Source of the DNA: Paraburkholderia kururiensis JCM 10599 = LMG 19447
Lineage (GTDB): Bacteria > Pseudomonadota > Gammaproteobacteria > Burkholderiales > Burkholderiaceae
Direction of reading: 5' to 3'
DNA length: 64,000 nucleotides
NCBI RefSeq assembly: GCF_003986935.1
Contig: NZ_RJZE01000006.1
Location: 1 to 64,000 of the forward strand
Shown: positions 16,110 to 24,887 of the stretch, in pieces
How positions within the stretch are numbered: the stretch's first letter is position 1
Layout of the letters: each line of letters begins with the position of its first letter
Notes under the pieces: generated by a model
Database searches by the model: none
What the model was told of the DNA's origin: nothing
Seen by the model: only the letters and a program-made list of their open reading frames with translations
Translations under genes and position numbers: made by a program

Positions 16110-17915
16110 ATGACTTCGAAGAGCAAGGAGCTTCTCCCGCATGCGCAGCAACTACATAGAGGGACAGCTCACAAAGATGTGAGCCTGCGTGCGTGGTTTG
16201 CCATGGGGAGGGTCGTGGCCGAGCAACGGTACGCGCCGCATCACATCGCAGACCTCCGCACAGTGCGCGACGTCGTCACGCGGATGAGGGAGATGGCGCG
16301 AGCGAGCCGTTACCGCCACCCACCCTTCACGGCCGTACCGCGGCCTGGGCCCTATGTTCAGCAAGGGTTTTACGCGAGTCCTGTCCTTGAACTGCTGAGG
16401 CAACTGCGTGAACCCGCCCGCCAGATCAAGGCCCGCACCGGTGAGGTGCATGAATTTCACCCGTATTTCGAAGCGTTCGTGGAAGAGGTCGACATAGGGC
16501 TGCGCTATGAAGACGCGGCCGGAGAAATGCGCACGCTCGAATACGATGAATTCGACGGGGCAAGTTTCAGCAATCAGCCCAAGGCGGCACTGTACTGTGC
16601 TGCCTTGAACGATTTTTTTGTCCGGCTTGGAAAACGACTAGACAAGAAATGCCGGGACGCCGCCAAGGCATTTGAGCGCACGCCTTCGGACAACCGCCAG
16701 CACGCAATGCGGTACGCGGCCCAGCTAATTGATCGCGCACCTAGAACGCGCATCGTTCACGTAACAATCCGTCGGCATCTCGATCTCTACGGCAACCCAG
16801 TGTCGCAGGATGAAATACGCGCGTGCCGGCAAATGCTGAACGATTATCTGCACGAGCCAAGCCCCAAACGCTCTCATCTCGGTCACTGCTCTTTTCTCAG
16901 AAGGTTTTCAGACCTCGGCTATTGCCTCGATGCGTTTGTTTTCCTGAGTGATTCATATCTCAAGCCCGCCGCAGATATTGCACAAGAGCTGACGGAATGG
17001 TGGGAAGCGTTCGCTCCGAAATCCACAGGTTGCGTGGCCCGCGTATTGCCCCACGCCGAACTTGCAAAGGAGACTCTGGAGCGGATGACGCTTGTGACAG
17101 AACCGGATTTCTACGTCCACGCCGCCCGTCCCAGCGGGGCATCGAAAAAGCTTCGCCACTTCTGGTGCACCCGGTTCCCAGTGAAGCTACGCGCGGCGCA
17201 CCGCAAAGGCAAAGCCGGTTCGTCCGGGGCGACTGCAAAACAACCCGGCAGCGCAGATCCGCTGCTGGAAGCCCTGCGGGAGGAAGAAGCGGAAAACAAC
17301 GGCATCCAGAAGGAGCTGCGCTGGCGCCAGGAACGGGAGAAAGAGCAGGCACGACGTTCCGCGAGCCACAAGAAGGGAGCTCGCACGCGCGCGACGAACC
17401 GGAAGACAGCGGAGCAGCAGCGCGCCTGGCAAAGCGCACGCTTTGAGGCGTGCAAGAGCCGCGTCACGTACGACGGTGAAATAATCGATGTTGAGGCTGT
17501 CGAGGTAACTGATGTGGCTCAGGCCTTGCGCCGACATTCACGCCGACGCAGGCGTCTCCCGTCGGCTGACACAACGCCGCGCGACACCGACAGCCTGGCG
17601 CCCGGCTCGTCGGAGACAGACATCACGCCGAACCCACCAGAAATGGGCGCGGTGAGCGCGGATCAAGGAGCTTTAGGAGGGTCGCATGCTCACCCGCCCA
17701 TTTTCGATGAACACTCCGATGTAATCATCCCTGCACCCCGTCCGGGCGACACTCAGCGGGACACTGCCGCGACATCCGGGGCGGCGACCAATGACGGCCC
17801 AAAGACTCGCCGCTGGACTTCGAAAATACAGCAGCCTGACGCGTCTGGCCGACTCCGTACCATAGAGGTTGAGACTCGGAGGCCATCGCCCCGTACCCGA
17901 GCAGAACGGAAATGA
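16110..17915 (+). CDS. 601-aa island protein of unknown function
   Basis: No family is recognised. Residues 1-330 look globular, with alternating strands and helices (HEFHPYFEAFVEEVDIGLRY, RIVHVTIRRHLDLYGNPVS, LGYCLDAFVFL). The arrangement of a strand followed by a charged helix recalls the Gp2/YfjJ proteins and could be a distant relative. From about residue 375 the chain becomes a charged, probably coiled-coil region (LLEALREEEAENNGIQKEL). The last 130 residues are disordered and rich in Ser, Thr and Pro. It is transcribed away from the Gp2-like gene across the repeat-bearing region and convergent with the helix-turn-helix gene. A replication or transfer function is a guess from position. 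Confidence 0.65.
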   Translation: MTSKSKELLPHAQQLHRGTAHKDVSLRAWFAMGRVVAEQRYAPHHIADLRTVRDVVTRMREMARASRYRHPPFTAVPRPGPYVQQGFYASPVLELLRQLREPARQIKARTGEVHEFHPYFEAFVEEVDIGLRYEDAAGEMRTLEYDEFDGASFSNQPKAALYCAALNDFFVRLGKRLDKKCRDAAKAFERTPSDNRQHAMRYAAQLIDRAPRTRIVHVTIRRHLDLYGNPVSQDEIRACRQMLNDYLHEPSPKRSHLGHCSFLRRFSDLGYCLDAFVFLSDSYLKPAADIAQELTEWWEAFAPKSTGCVARVLPHAELAKETLERMTLVTEPDFYVHAARPSGASKKLRHFWCTRFPVKLRAAHRKGKAGSSGATAKQPGSADPLLEALREEEAENNGIQKELRWRQEREKEQARRSASHKKGARTRATNRKTAEQQRAWQSARFEACKSRVTYDGEIIDVEAVEVTDVAQALRRHSRRRRRLPSADTTPRDTDSLAPGSSETDITPNPPEMGAVSADQGALGGSHAHPPIFDEHSDVIIPAPRPGDTQRDTAATSGAATNDGPKTRRWTSKIQQPDASGRLRTIEVETRRPSPRTRAERK

Positions 17916-17983
17916 AACCGGCGCAAGACAATACCCGAGCCAGCGCAGTCAGCGGTTCCGGCTCATCCGGTCCCGACGAGACT

Positions 17984-18730
17984 TCAGGCCTGACCGAGTA
18001 GCTCCCTGATGGCCTCTACTGGCCACAGCAGCCGGCGGCTCGGCAGCTTCGTTGGCTTGATGCCGTGGTACGTGCCCGTCTCGGAGTAGCGCTTGCGAAT
18101 GGTCTGCGGCTCGACGGCCAGAATGGCCGCCAGTTCTTCCGTCGACACGTGCTCGCGGTTCTCCGGAATCGGAATGGGACCACGGCGCGATACCGGCTCA
18201 GCCTTGGCCAGCGCGGGTGCTGTAGCAGGCGGGCCACCAGACGCGCCGCCGATGAGAGCAGCCTGAATGGCGCCGATGGTCTCGGCGGACCTCGCCGCGT
18301 ACTCGGCTACCGCAGGCGGAATCAGGTCGGGACGATCGGATCGCGACGAGCCGTCCGCGACCTCGAAGAAGAACCGCATCCAGTCGGTCTCGATGCTCAT
18401 GTCCTGGCACCAGGCAATGAACGCATACGGCGAAAGCTCCGTTGGAGTCGCATCGCCGTTTTCCGTATCGTCCTCGCAGCGTAGCTGCCACTGGTCCATG
18501 ATCCGGAACGCTGAATGGAAGCGGTCATTCGCAGCGCTCGCGAACTGCCTGCCATCAAGGCCGGTTCCCTCAGCTGGAATTCCGTTCTCGCCTTTCGGTG
18601 GATGGATGCCGGACAGAATCAGGGCACCTTCGACAGGCGTCCAGATCGGTCTGTCGAGGTATTCCTTCAATACGGCATAAAGCTGCCTTGCGGCAGCGAT
18701 TCGTTCTTGTGGTGATGGATCGCTGGTCAT
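17984..18730 (-). CDS. Island protein with C-terminal AlpA/MerR-like helix-turn-helix
   Basis: The 248-aa protein has a helical N-terminal part (ARQLYAVLKEYLDRPIWTPVE, then ALILSGIHPP) and a C-terminal DNA-binding segment: STEELAAILAVEPQTIRKRY followed by PSRRLLWPVEAIRELL. This is the winged-helix layout of AlpA/excisionase-type proteins, which act as transcription factors or directionality factors for integrative elements. It is the island gene closest to the tRNA-Pro attachment end. The long N-terminal part is similar in character to proteins encoded beside phage-type integrases, but I cannot name its family. The ATG at 18730 is a good start. Confidence 0.65.
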   Translation of the reverse strand: MTSDPSPQERIAAARQLYAVLKEYLDRPIWTPVEGALILSGIHPPKGENGIPAEGTGLDGRQFASAANDRFHSAFRIMDQWQLRCEDDTENGDATPTELSPYAFIAWCQDMSIETDWMRFFFEVADGSSRSDRPDLIPPAVAEYAARSAETIGAIQAALIGGASGGPPATAPALAKAEPVSRRGPIPIPENREHVSTEELAAILAVEPQTIRKRYSETGTYHGIKPTKLPSRRLLWPVEAIRELLGQA

Positions 18731-19125
18731 GGCCCCGTTCCCGCATGTAGCTCGTGAGGCAACGCAGAAAGGTCGCCGTGATGGGGCAATTCTATCGCGC
18801 CGCAGCTGGCGTCAGATAGCGCGTGATCCCACAGGACCTCACCGGGGAATGTGTGTACTGCGGCGTTGGGCTAGGCAGCAATTATCTCGCTGCGACGGCC
18901 GGGGCCTCAACGGAGCCAACAAAGGCATACGCGTTGGCTCGGCTGTCGTGGAGCGCGATGCCCGCCACCATAGTTTGCCCCCCCGGTGCGCGAGAGGTTC
19001 TGGAGCAAACGCGCCGCCAACTGTCTCCACGTCCATCCTGTAAAACGCAGATGACCTTAGTGACCTTGATGTACTGACGCACGCCGAATCGGGTTACATG
19101 GCGGTTACATGACCCGTCAAAACAG
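18731..19125. other. Island end next to tRNA-Pro, no gene
   Basis: No convincing gene is present. Near the tRNA, GGTTACATG occurs twice, at 19092-19100 and 19103-19111, 11 bp apart. Direct repeats spaced by one helical turn beside a tRNA gene are what arm sites for an integrase or excisionase look like. The opposite attachment site must lie left of the window. Confidence 0.4.
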
Positions 19126-19160
19126 AAAAGGGTTACCGGCCGGAAGGCGGGTAACCCCTT
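19126..19160 (-). terminator. Rho-independent terminator after tRNA-Pro
   Basis: On the minus strand GGGTTACC pairs with GGTAACCC around a GC-rich inner loop (GCC/GGC), followed by TTTTCTGTTTT. It begins 9 bp after the tRNA 3' end. Confidence 0.7.
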
Positions 19161-19168
19161 GGTGTTGC

Positions 19169-19245
19169 TGGTCGGAGCGATAGGATTCGAACCTACGACC
19201 CTCTGATCCCAAATCAGATGCGCTACCAGGCTGCGCTACGCTCCG
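19169..19245 (-). tRNA. proM: tRNA-Pro (anticodon UGG)
   Basis: The 77-nt gene reads CGGAGCG at its 5' end and pairs with CGCTCCG near the 3' end, followed by A and an encoded CCA. The anticodon stem TCTGA/TCAGA closes the loop TTTGGGA, giving anticodon TGG, which reads CCA and other proline codons. The GGTTCGAATCC T-arm is standard. The accessory island abuts its 3' end, a common integration site for tyrosine recombinases. Confidence 0.95.
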
Positions 19246-19256
19246 AGTAATCCGAC

Positions 19257-19286
19257 ATTCTACCCAGAACGCGCTCTAGCCGTCAA
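19257..19286 (-). promoter_or_regulatory. tRNA-Pro promoter
   Basis: On the minus strand TTGACG (19286-19281), an 18-bp spacer and TAGAAT (19262-19257), 11 bp upstream of the tRNA 5' end. Confidence 0.65.
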
Positions 19287-19380
19287 ACCAGGGAGCCTCC
19301 GGCCACCGTCACGTCGCGTCTTGCCGCGCGAGGCATCCCGCATGCACCATGCGAGATACGCCCACTCAAGGAGACGCCGC

Positions 19381-19842
19381 ATGAACCTCATCCTATGGCG
19401 CCACGCCGAGGCCGAAGATGTCGCCGCGACCGATCTTGCGCGCCAGCTCACCACGCGTGGCCGCAAGCAGGCTCAAAACGTTGCGCGGTGGCTGCGCCCC
19501 CGACTGGACAACGATGCCATGGTCATCGCGAGTCCTGCTACACGAACGGTGCAGACCGCGGAAGCGCTCTCGGACCAATACCGTGTCGTGCGCGACATTG
19601 CACCCGGCGCAAGCGCAAGCGACATCCTTTCCGCAGCCGGCTGGCCCCAGGGCATCGCATCGACCGTCGTCGTAGTCGGTCATCAGCCCACGCTCGGCGA
19701 AGTGGCGGCCCTGCTGCTGACAGGCAGCGGCGAAAGCAGTTGGGCCGTGAAGAAAGGCGGCCTCTGGTGGTTCGAAAGCCGCGAGCGTAACGGCCACGAC
19801 CAGGTTGTGTTGCGCGCGGTCATGAGCCCGGACCTGGTCTGA
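19381..19842 (+). CDS. sixA: SixA-like phosphohistidine phosphatase (histidine phosphatase family)
   Basis: A 153-aa protein starting MNLILWRHAEAE, the RHG-type motif of the histidine phosphatase superfamily in the short SixA form. The second catalytic His lies in VVVVGHQPTLGE. SixA removes phosphate from histidine residues of phosphorelay or PTS proteins. Length matches SixA (about 155 aa). The ATG at 19381 places the RH pair at residues 7-8, as expected; a TTG 60 bp upstream would add an unlikely tail. It is a single gene, 180 bp before the olsB-like gene, and lies near ppx/ppk as in other Burkholderiales. The true substrate is not shown by the sequence. Confidence 0.85.
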   Translation: MNLILWRHAEAEDVAATDLARQLTTRGRKQAQNVARWLRPRLDNDAMVIASPATRTVQTAEALSDQYRVVRDIAPGASASDILSAAGWPQGIASTVVVVGHQPTLGEVAALLLTGSGESSWAVKKGGLWWFESRERNGHDQVVLRAVMSPDLV

Positions 19843-20022
19843 ATGCAGGGGGCATGGAAGGCGTGGAACGGCCGTTCCGCGCGCGATGGGTGACGCATGT
19901 CAGCCTGCATGTCAGCCTTACGATACGTCATCGAATCGTCACTGGTTTGCCATGGAAGCGTCACCGGTCATTACTATATTTGGCGCTCAAGTGAAGCCCC
20001 TTTTTACGACCAGGAACGCCCC

Positions 20023-20841
20023 ATGCGAGAACTGCCGACGCCCACCCTGCCCCTCGCTTCGATCCCGTTCGAGCCGCGTCGTCGCCTGCCGCACGCGGAG
20101 GAAACGATCACGGCCCAGCATCGGTTGCAGGTGGCCTGGGCGCGCAGCGACGAAGAACTTCGCGAAGCGCAGCGTCTGCGTTACCGCGTCTTCGCCGAGG
20201 AAATGGGCGCGCATCTGACGGGGCCGGCCGGTCTCGACGTCGACGCCTTCGACGCGTACTGCGATCACCTGCTCGTTCGCGACCTCGACACACTGAAGGT
20301 CGTGGGCACCTACCGCGTGCTGCCGCCGTATCAGGCAGCGCGCATCGGCCGCCTTTATGCCGAAGGTGAGTTCGACATTTCACGCCTCACGCATCTGCGC
20401 TCGAAGATGGTCGAGGTGGGCCGCTCGTGCGTGCACCCCGACTATCGCAGTGGTTCCGTCATCATGTCGCTGTGGGCGGGCCTCGGCTCGTACATGATGC
20501 AGAACGGCTACGAAACGATGCTGGGCTGCGCGAGCGTACCGATGGTGGACGGTGGCCACTATGCCGCGAACCTTTACGCGTCGCTCGACGAAAGCGCGCT
20601 CACGGCACCCGAATATCGCGCGTTCCCGCACACGCCGCTGCCGGTCGACGAGTTGCGCACGGGTGCCGTTGCTGTGGCGCCGCCGCTCGTGAAGGGCTAT
20701 CTGCGTCTGGGCGCAAAGATCTGCGGCGCACCGGCCTGGGACCCCGACTTCAACACGGCCGACTTCCTCACGCTGTTCCGCCTCTCGGAAATCAACGCGC
20801 GCTACGCCCGTCACTTCCTCGGTGACGCACTGCCGCGCTGA
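20023..20841 (+). CDS. olsB: OlsB-like acyl-ACP-dependent N-acyltransferase
   Basis: A 272-aa GNAT-fold protein of the hemolysin/OlsB type. Characteristic blocks are EAQRLRYRVFAEEMGA, CDHLLVRD, VVGTYRVLPP, EVGRSCVHPDYRSG and MLGCASVPM. OlsB uses acyl-ACP to put a 3-hydroxy fatty acid on ornithine, the first step to ornithine lipid, which some bacteria make under phosphate limitation; the nearby ppx/ppk and pst genes fit this. No olsA is adjacent. The ATG at 20023 follows CAGGAA and is preferred to an in-frame upstream start at 19897. It converges with ppx across a shared terminator. Substrate is inferred from the family. Confidence 0.8.
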   Translation: MRELPTPTLPLASIPFEPRRRLPHAEETITAQHRLQVAWARSDEELREAQRLRYRVFAEEMGAHLTGPAGLDVDAFDAYCDHLLVRDLDTLKVVGTYRVLPPYQAARIGRLYAEGEFDISRLTHLRSKMVEVGRSCVHPDYRSGSVIMSLWAGLGSYMMQNGYETMLGCASVPMVDGGHYAANLYASLDESALTAPEYRAFPHTPLPVDELRTGAVAVAPPLVKGYLRLGAKICGAPAWDPDFNTADFLTLFRLSEINARYARHFLGDALPR

Positions 20842-20878
20842 AAGCCGACACAAGCGCAGCCGTCGCGCGAACGAAAAC

Positions 20879-20908
20879 AAAAGAGCCCGGCATGCCGGGC
20901 TCTTTTTT
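20879..20908. terminator. Bidirectional terminator between olsB and ppx
   Basis: AAAAGAGCCCGGC-AT-GCCGGGCTCTTTTTT: a perfect GC-rich stem with T-runs on both strands, serving the two convergent genes. Confidence 0.9.
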
Positions 20909-20964
20909 ATCGGGATATCGAACGAAACGGCACAGCATGATTGCGTGCCGCCGCAGCGGAAATG

Positions 20965-22566
20965 CTACCTGTCCGTGTAGACCACACGATACGGAATGCC
21001 AACTTTCTCCCACTCCGCCGCCTCCTGAATAAGGCTGTAGTCCGTCAGCGGATTGTTCACCACCCATTCCTTGGGCAAACGCACCTCGTAACCATTACCC
21101 TCGCGCGCCACGGCGATCTCGGGCAAGCCAACGTCGGCACGGCGGCGCGACAGTAACGCGGCGAGACGCAGACAAAACAGCAATTGCCACTCCACTTCGC
21201 GCGTCTGCGAGAGCTTGCCGAGCTTGCCTGCGTGACCGAGCACGAGCGCGGCAAGGCGCGCCTGATCGGTACGCGAAAAACCGGGCATGTCCGCGTTGCT
21301 CGCGATGTACGCCGAATGCTTGTGATAGGCGCTGTGCGAGATGGAAAGCCCGATTTCGTGCAGCGAAGCCGCCCACGAAATAAACATGCGGTTCTCGGCG
21401 CACACTTCCTCGTCGGCCTCTTCGAACTGGTCGTAGAACTGCACGGCAAGCTCGCCGATGCGCACCGCCTGCGCACGGTCCACACCGTAACGGCGCATGA
21501 ATCCTTCCACCGTCACAGTGCGCATGTCCTCGTGCTGGGACCGCCCGAGCAGGTCGTAGAGCACGCCAAGACGCAGCGCACCGTCGGTCGTATCGACGTA
21601 GTCGATGCCGAGTTCGTCGAATACCGCAATCATGATCGAGAGACCGCCCGCGAGCACCGGCACGCGGTCGGCCTTGAGCGCAACGAGCTTGAGGCGGTTG
21701 ACGTTCTCGGCCTTGATCAACGCGCGCTTGAGTCGCTCGAGACCGCCGCGCGAAATGCCGTGCGTAATGCCGGCGTCGTTGAAGCCATTCGCCTCCACGA
21801 GTTCGGCCAGCGCGCGCGCCGTGCCCGACGAGCCGATTGCCTGCTCCCAGCCCGCGTCCTTGTACTCGGTCGAGATGATCTGGATTTCGCGGCGCGCAGC
21901 GAGTTCGGCCTGGCGCATCGTGTACTCGTCGACGTTGCCCGCCGGAAAGAAGCCGCGGCTGTGGCTCACGCAGCCGATATACAGGCTCTCCATCTTGATG
22001 GGCGTGTAATGCTGGCCAATGATGAATTCCGTCGAGCCGCCGCCGATATCCACCACGAGCCGTTTGCCCGCGCTCGCGGGCACCGAATGTGCCGCGCCCG
22101 CATAGATGAGCCGCGCTTCTTCGCGGCCCGCGATAACTTCGATAGGAAACCCGAGCGCCGCTTCCGCCTCGACGAGAAATTCGCGCGCGTTCTTCGCGAT
22201 ACGCAGCGTATTGGTGGCCACCGCACGCACGTGATCGGGATGAAAATCGCGCAGCCGTTCGCCGAAACGCTTCAGCGCGTCCCAGCCGCGCACCTGCGAG
22301 GCGCGGTCGAGCATCTTGTCTTTTGAAAGGCCGGCGGCAAGACGCACGGGTTCGCGCAGGGCATCGACCTGGTAGATCTGGCTGCCGGCTTCGGTTTCCT
22401 CAACGCGCCCGACGATCAGCCGGAAACTGTTGGAGCCGAGATCCACTGCGGCGAGAAGATGCGGAGTATTGACCATCGATTGAGCGGGTTCCATACGCGC
22501 CAGCAAGGCCGCACGGGCCAGCGCAGCGCTGTTCAAAGTCGCCATTTTAAGCGTTGCGGACCTCAC
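20965..22566 (-). CDS. ppx: Exopolyphosphatase (Ppx/GppA family)
   Basis: Removes terminal phosphates from inorganic polyphosphate in the cytoplasm. The sequence has the sugar kinase/actin-like ATPase motifs LLAAVDLGSNSFRLIVGR, LVVDIGGGSTEFIIG and the C-terminal HD-like block ISWAASLHEIGLSISHSAYHKH. At 533 aa it is in the normal range. The GTG at 22566 is favoured because GAGGAG stands 7 nt upstream; internal ATG starts at 22545 and at the MVNTPHLL segment are possible. It is divergent from ppk, so the enzymes that make and degrade polyphosphate share one intergenic control region. Confidence 0.93.
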   Translation of the reverse strand: MRSATLKMATLNSAALARAALLARMEPAQSMVNTPHLLAAVDLGSNSFRLIVGRVEETEAGSQIYQVDALREPVRLAAGLSKDKMLDRASQVRGWDALKRFGERLRDFHPDHVRAVATNTLRIAKNAREFLVEAEAALGFPIEVIAGREEARLIYAGAAHSVPASAGKRLVVDIGGGSTEFIIGQHYTPIKMESLYIGCVSHSRGFFPAGNVDEYTMRQAELAARREIQIISTEYKDAGWEQAIGSSGTARALAELVEANGFNDAGITHGISRGGLERLKRALIKAENVNRLKLVALKADRVPVLAGGLSIMIAVFDELGIDYVDTTDGALRLGVLYDLLGRSQHEDMRTVTVEGFMRRYGVDRAQAVRIGELAVQFYDQFEEADEEVCAENRMFISWAASLHEIGLSISHSAYHKHSAYIASNADMPGFSRTDQARLAALVLGHAGKLGKLSQTREVEWQLLFCLRLAALLSRRRADVGLPEIAVAREGNGYEVRLPKEWVVNNPLTDYSLIQEAAEWEKVGIPYRVVYTDR

Positions 22567-22655
22567 GATGTCGCTCCTCGCGCCGGAATGCTGCTCAATA
22601 CCGCATCCTATTTACGGTGGCCCGAAAATACAGCGTAGAATTTGTGACAGCCCGA

Positions 22656-22673
22656 ATGTCATAAGAATGCCAC
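22656..22673 (+). promoter_or_regulatory. Candidate Pho box upstream of ppk
   Basis: ATGTCAT-AAGA-ATGCCAC: two 7-bp half sites 11 bp apart, matching the PhoB consensus CTGTCAT-N4-CTGTCAY at 6/7 and 5/7 positions. It lies between the divergent ppx and ppk genes, 60 bp before the ppk ATG. Confidence 0.5.
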
Positions 22674-22733
22674 GTTATTGTGAGAATTTCCGACGGTCCA
22701 CTCAAGTCTACCGACACCCCATTCTCCCAACCG

Positions 22734-24797
22734 ATGTCCGCCCGCTACCCCCTTCTCAATCGCGAACTGGGCATCCTGGGCTTCAATGAGCGCGTGCTCG
22801 CGCAAGCCGCCGACCCCGCCGTGCCGCTTCTCGAACGGCTGCGTTTCATCTGCATCACGAGCAGCAATCTCGACGAGTTTTTCGAGGTGCGCATGGCGGG
22901 GCTGCACGAACAGATGCGTGACAATCCGGGCGCGCTCTCGCCCGACGGCATGTCGCTGCAGCATGTGTACGACCTCGTGGTCGAACGCGCCCAGAAGCTC
23001 GTGCATCGCCAGTACGCCATGCTGCACGAGACCGTGCTGCCCGCCCTCGAACAGGAAGGCATCTATTTCCACGGCACCGAAGCGTGGAACGAAGCGCAGA
23101 CGGAATGGGCACGCGGCTATTTCCTCGATGAACTGCTGCCGGTGCTCACGCCCATCGGGCTCGATCCCGCACATCCTTTTCCGCGCGTGCTTAACAAGAG
23201 CCTGAATTTCGTGGTCGAGCTGGAAGGCAAAGACGCTTTCGGCCGCCAGGCGATGATGGGCATCGTTCAGGCGCCGCGCGCGCTGCCGCGGCTCGTGCGC
23301 ATGCCGCAAGAACTCTCCGGCTTCGCCCACGGTTTCGTGCTGCTGAGTTCGCTGCTGCAGCGCTTCGTGAACGAACTCTTTCCGAATCTCGTCGTACGCA
23401 GTTGCAACCAGTTCCGCATTACGCGCAACAGCGAACTCTTCGTCGACGAAGACGAAATCACGAACCTGCGTGTTGCGCTGCAAGGCGAACTGCCCGCGCG
23501 GCACCTCGGCAACGCAGTGCGGCTCGAGGTCTCCGCGGAAACGCCGCCGCATCTCGTCAAACGCCTGCTCGACGAAAGCGCGCTCTCGGAAAAGGATTGC
23601 TACTACGTCGACGGTCCCGTGAATCTGGTGCGGCTCATGCAGCTGCCCGAGATGGTGGACCGGCCCGACCTCAAGTTCGTCCCGCATATTCCGGCGATCC
23701 CCTCGCAGGTCGCGGCCAGCACGAGTCTCTTCGACGTGATCGATCAGGGCGACGTGCTGCTGCATCATCCGTACGAGAGTTTCCAGCCCGTGCTGGAATT
23801 GTTGCTTCAAGCCGCAAAAGACCCGAACGTCGTCGCCATCAAGCAGACCATCTACCGTACCGGCACCGACTCGCCGCTGATGGATGCGCTGATGCAGGCC
23901 GCGCGCAACGGCAAGGAAGTGACCGTGGTGGTGGAACTGCTCGCGCGCTTCGACGAGGAAACCAACATCAACTGGGCGTCGCAGCTCGAAGCGGTGGGCG
24001 CGCACGTGGTGTACGGCGTGGTGGGCCACAAGTGCCACGCGAAGATGATGCTGATCGTGCGGCGCACGCCCATGAACGGCAAGATGGTCCTCAAGCGCTA
24101 CGTGCACCTGGGCACGGGCAACTACCATCCGCGCACGGCGCGCCTCTATACCGACTTCGGTTTGATGACCGCGGACCCGAAGATCTGCGAAGACGTGCAC
24201 CACGTGTTCCAGGAACTGACGGGTATTGGTGGCGAGCTCGCTCTGCACGATCTGTGGCAATCGCCGTTCACGCTGCACCCGCAACTGATTCGCTCGATTC
24301 GCGCCGAAGCCGAGCACGCCCGTGCAGGCAAGAAGGCGCGCATCGTGGCGAAGATGAATGCGCTGCTCGAGCCGAGCGTCATTGACGAGCTCTACGAAGC
24401 ATCGCAGGCCGGCGTAAAGATCGACTTGATCGTGCGTGGCGTGTGCGCGCTACAGCCCGGCGTGGAGGGACTCTCCGAGAACATCACGGTGCGCTCCATC
24501 GTAGGACGCTTTCTCGAGCACCATCGCATCTACTACTTCTATGCGGGCGGTGAAGAGAACGTCTACCTTTCGAGCGCCGACTGGATGGACCGCAATCTGT
24601 TCCGTCGCGTGGAAGTAGCGTTCCCGATCAAGAACCGGCGCCTGAAGCGACGCGTGATTGCGGAAGGGCTCTCGGTGTACCTGGGGGACAATCAGTCGGC
24701 GTGGCTCATGCAGAGTGACGGGCACTATCGCCGGCGCCGCCCCGGCAAGTCGTCGCGCAATGCTCAACTGAGCCTGCTCGCGAAGTTCTGTTCGTGA
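22734..24797 (+). CDS. ppk1: Polyphosphate kinase 1
   Basis: Makes polyphosphate from ATP, reversibly. The N-terminal domain reads YPLLNRELGILGFNERVLAQA; the head domain has LRFICITSSNLDEFFEVR; the C-terminal phospholipase D-like halves carry VVAIKQTIYRTGTDSP and VVGHKCHAKMMLIVRR, which includes the autophosphorylated His, and later YLSSADWMDRNLFRRVEV. Length (687 aa) matches PPK1. The ATG at 22734 starts at the conserved MSARYPLLNREL; a GTG at 22680 would add 18 residues. A candidate Pho box precedes it. A strong hairpin follows at 24808. Confidence 0.95.
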   Translation: MSARYPLLNRELGILGFNERVLAQAADPAVPLLERLRFICITSSNLDEFFEVRMAGLHEQMRDNPGALSPDGMSLQHVYDLVVERAQKLVHRQYAMLHETVLPALEQEGIYFHGTEAWNEAQTEWARGYFLDELLPVLTPIGLDPAHPFPRVLNKSLNFVVELEGKDAFGRQAMMGIVQAPRALPRLVRMPQELSGFAHGFVLLSSLLQRFVNELFPNLVVRSCNQFRITRNSELFVDEDEITNLRVALQGELPARHLGNAVRLEVSAETPPHLVKRLLDESALSEKDCYYVDGPVNLVRLMQLPEMVDRPDLKFVPHIPAIPSQVAASTSLFDVIDQGDVLLHHPYESFQPVLELLLQAAKDPNVVAIKQTIYRTGTDSPLMDALMQAARNGKEVTVVVELLARFDEETNINWASQLEAVGAHVVYGVVGHKCHAKMMLIVRRTPMNGKMVLKRYVHLGTGNYHPRTARLYTDFGLMTADPKICEDVHHVFQELTGIGGELALHDLWQSPFTLHPQLIRSIRAEAEHARAGKKARIVAKMNALLEPSVIDELYEASQAGVKIDLIVRGVCALQPGVEGLSENITVRSIVGRFLEHHRIYYFYAGGEENVYLSSADWMDRNLFRRVEVAFPIKNRRLKRRVIAEGLSVYLGDNQSAWLMQSDGHYRRRRPGKSSRNAQLSLLAKFCS

Positions 24798-24807
24798 GTT
24801 GCTGAAG

Positions 24808-24838
24808 CGATACGGCCGGCGTCGCGCCGGCCGTATCG
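24808..24838. terminator. Perfect 14-bp hairpin between convergent ppk and phoR
   Basis: CGATACGGCCGGCG-TCG-CGCCGGCCGTATCG, with no long T-run on either side. It likely ends both convergent transcripts. Confidence 0.65.
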
Positions 24839-24887
24839 TGACTTACGTGACTTACCGCGCCTCAGTTGCGGCCGCGCAGGCGCAACC

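Noticed and set aside
18823..19077. An 84-codon frame with a CVYC pair next to tRNA-Pro
   Set aside because: No second metal pair, no ribosome site, and it crosses the presumed attachment region; looks accidental.
1..19168. Search for a CRISPR array, toxin-antitoxin pair or integrase gene in the island
   Set aside because: None with adequate support was seen in this window.
22659..24317. A 552-codon open frame on the minus strand opposite ppk
   Set aside because: Antisense to conserved ppk; product has no recognisable domain.
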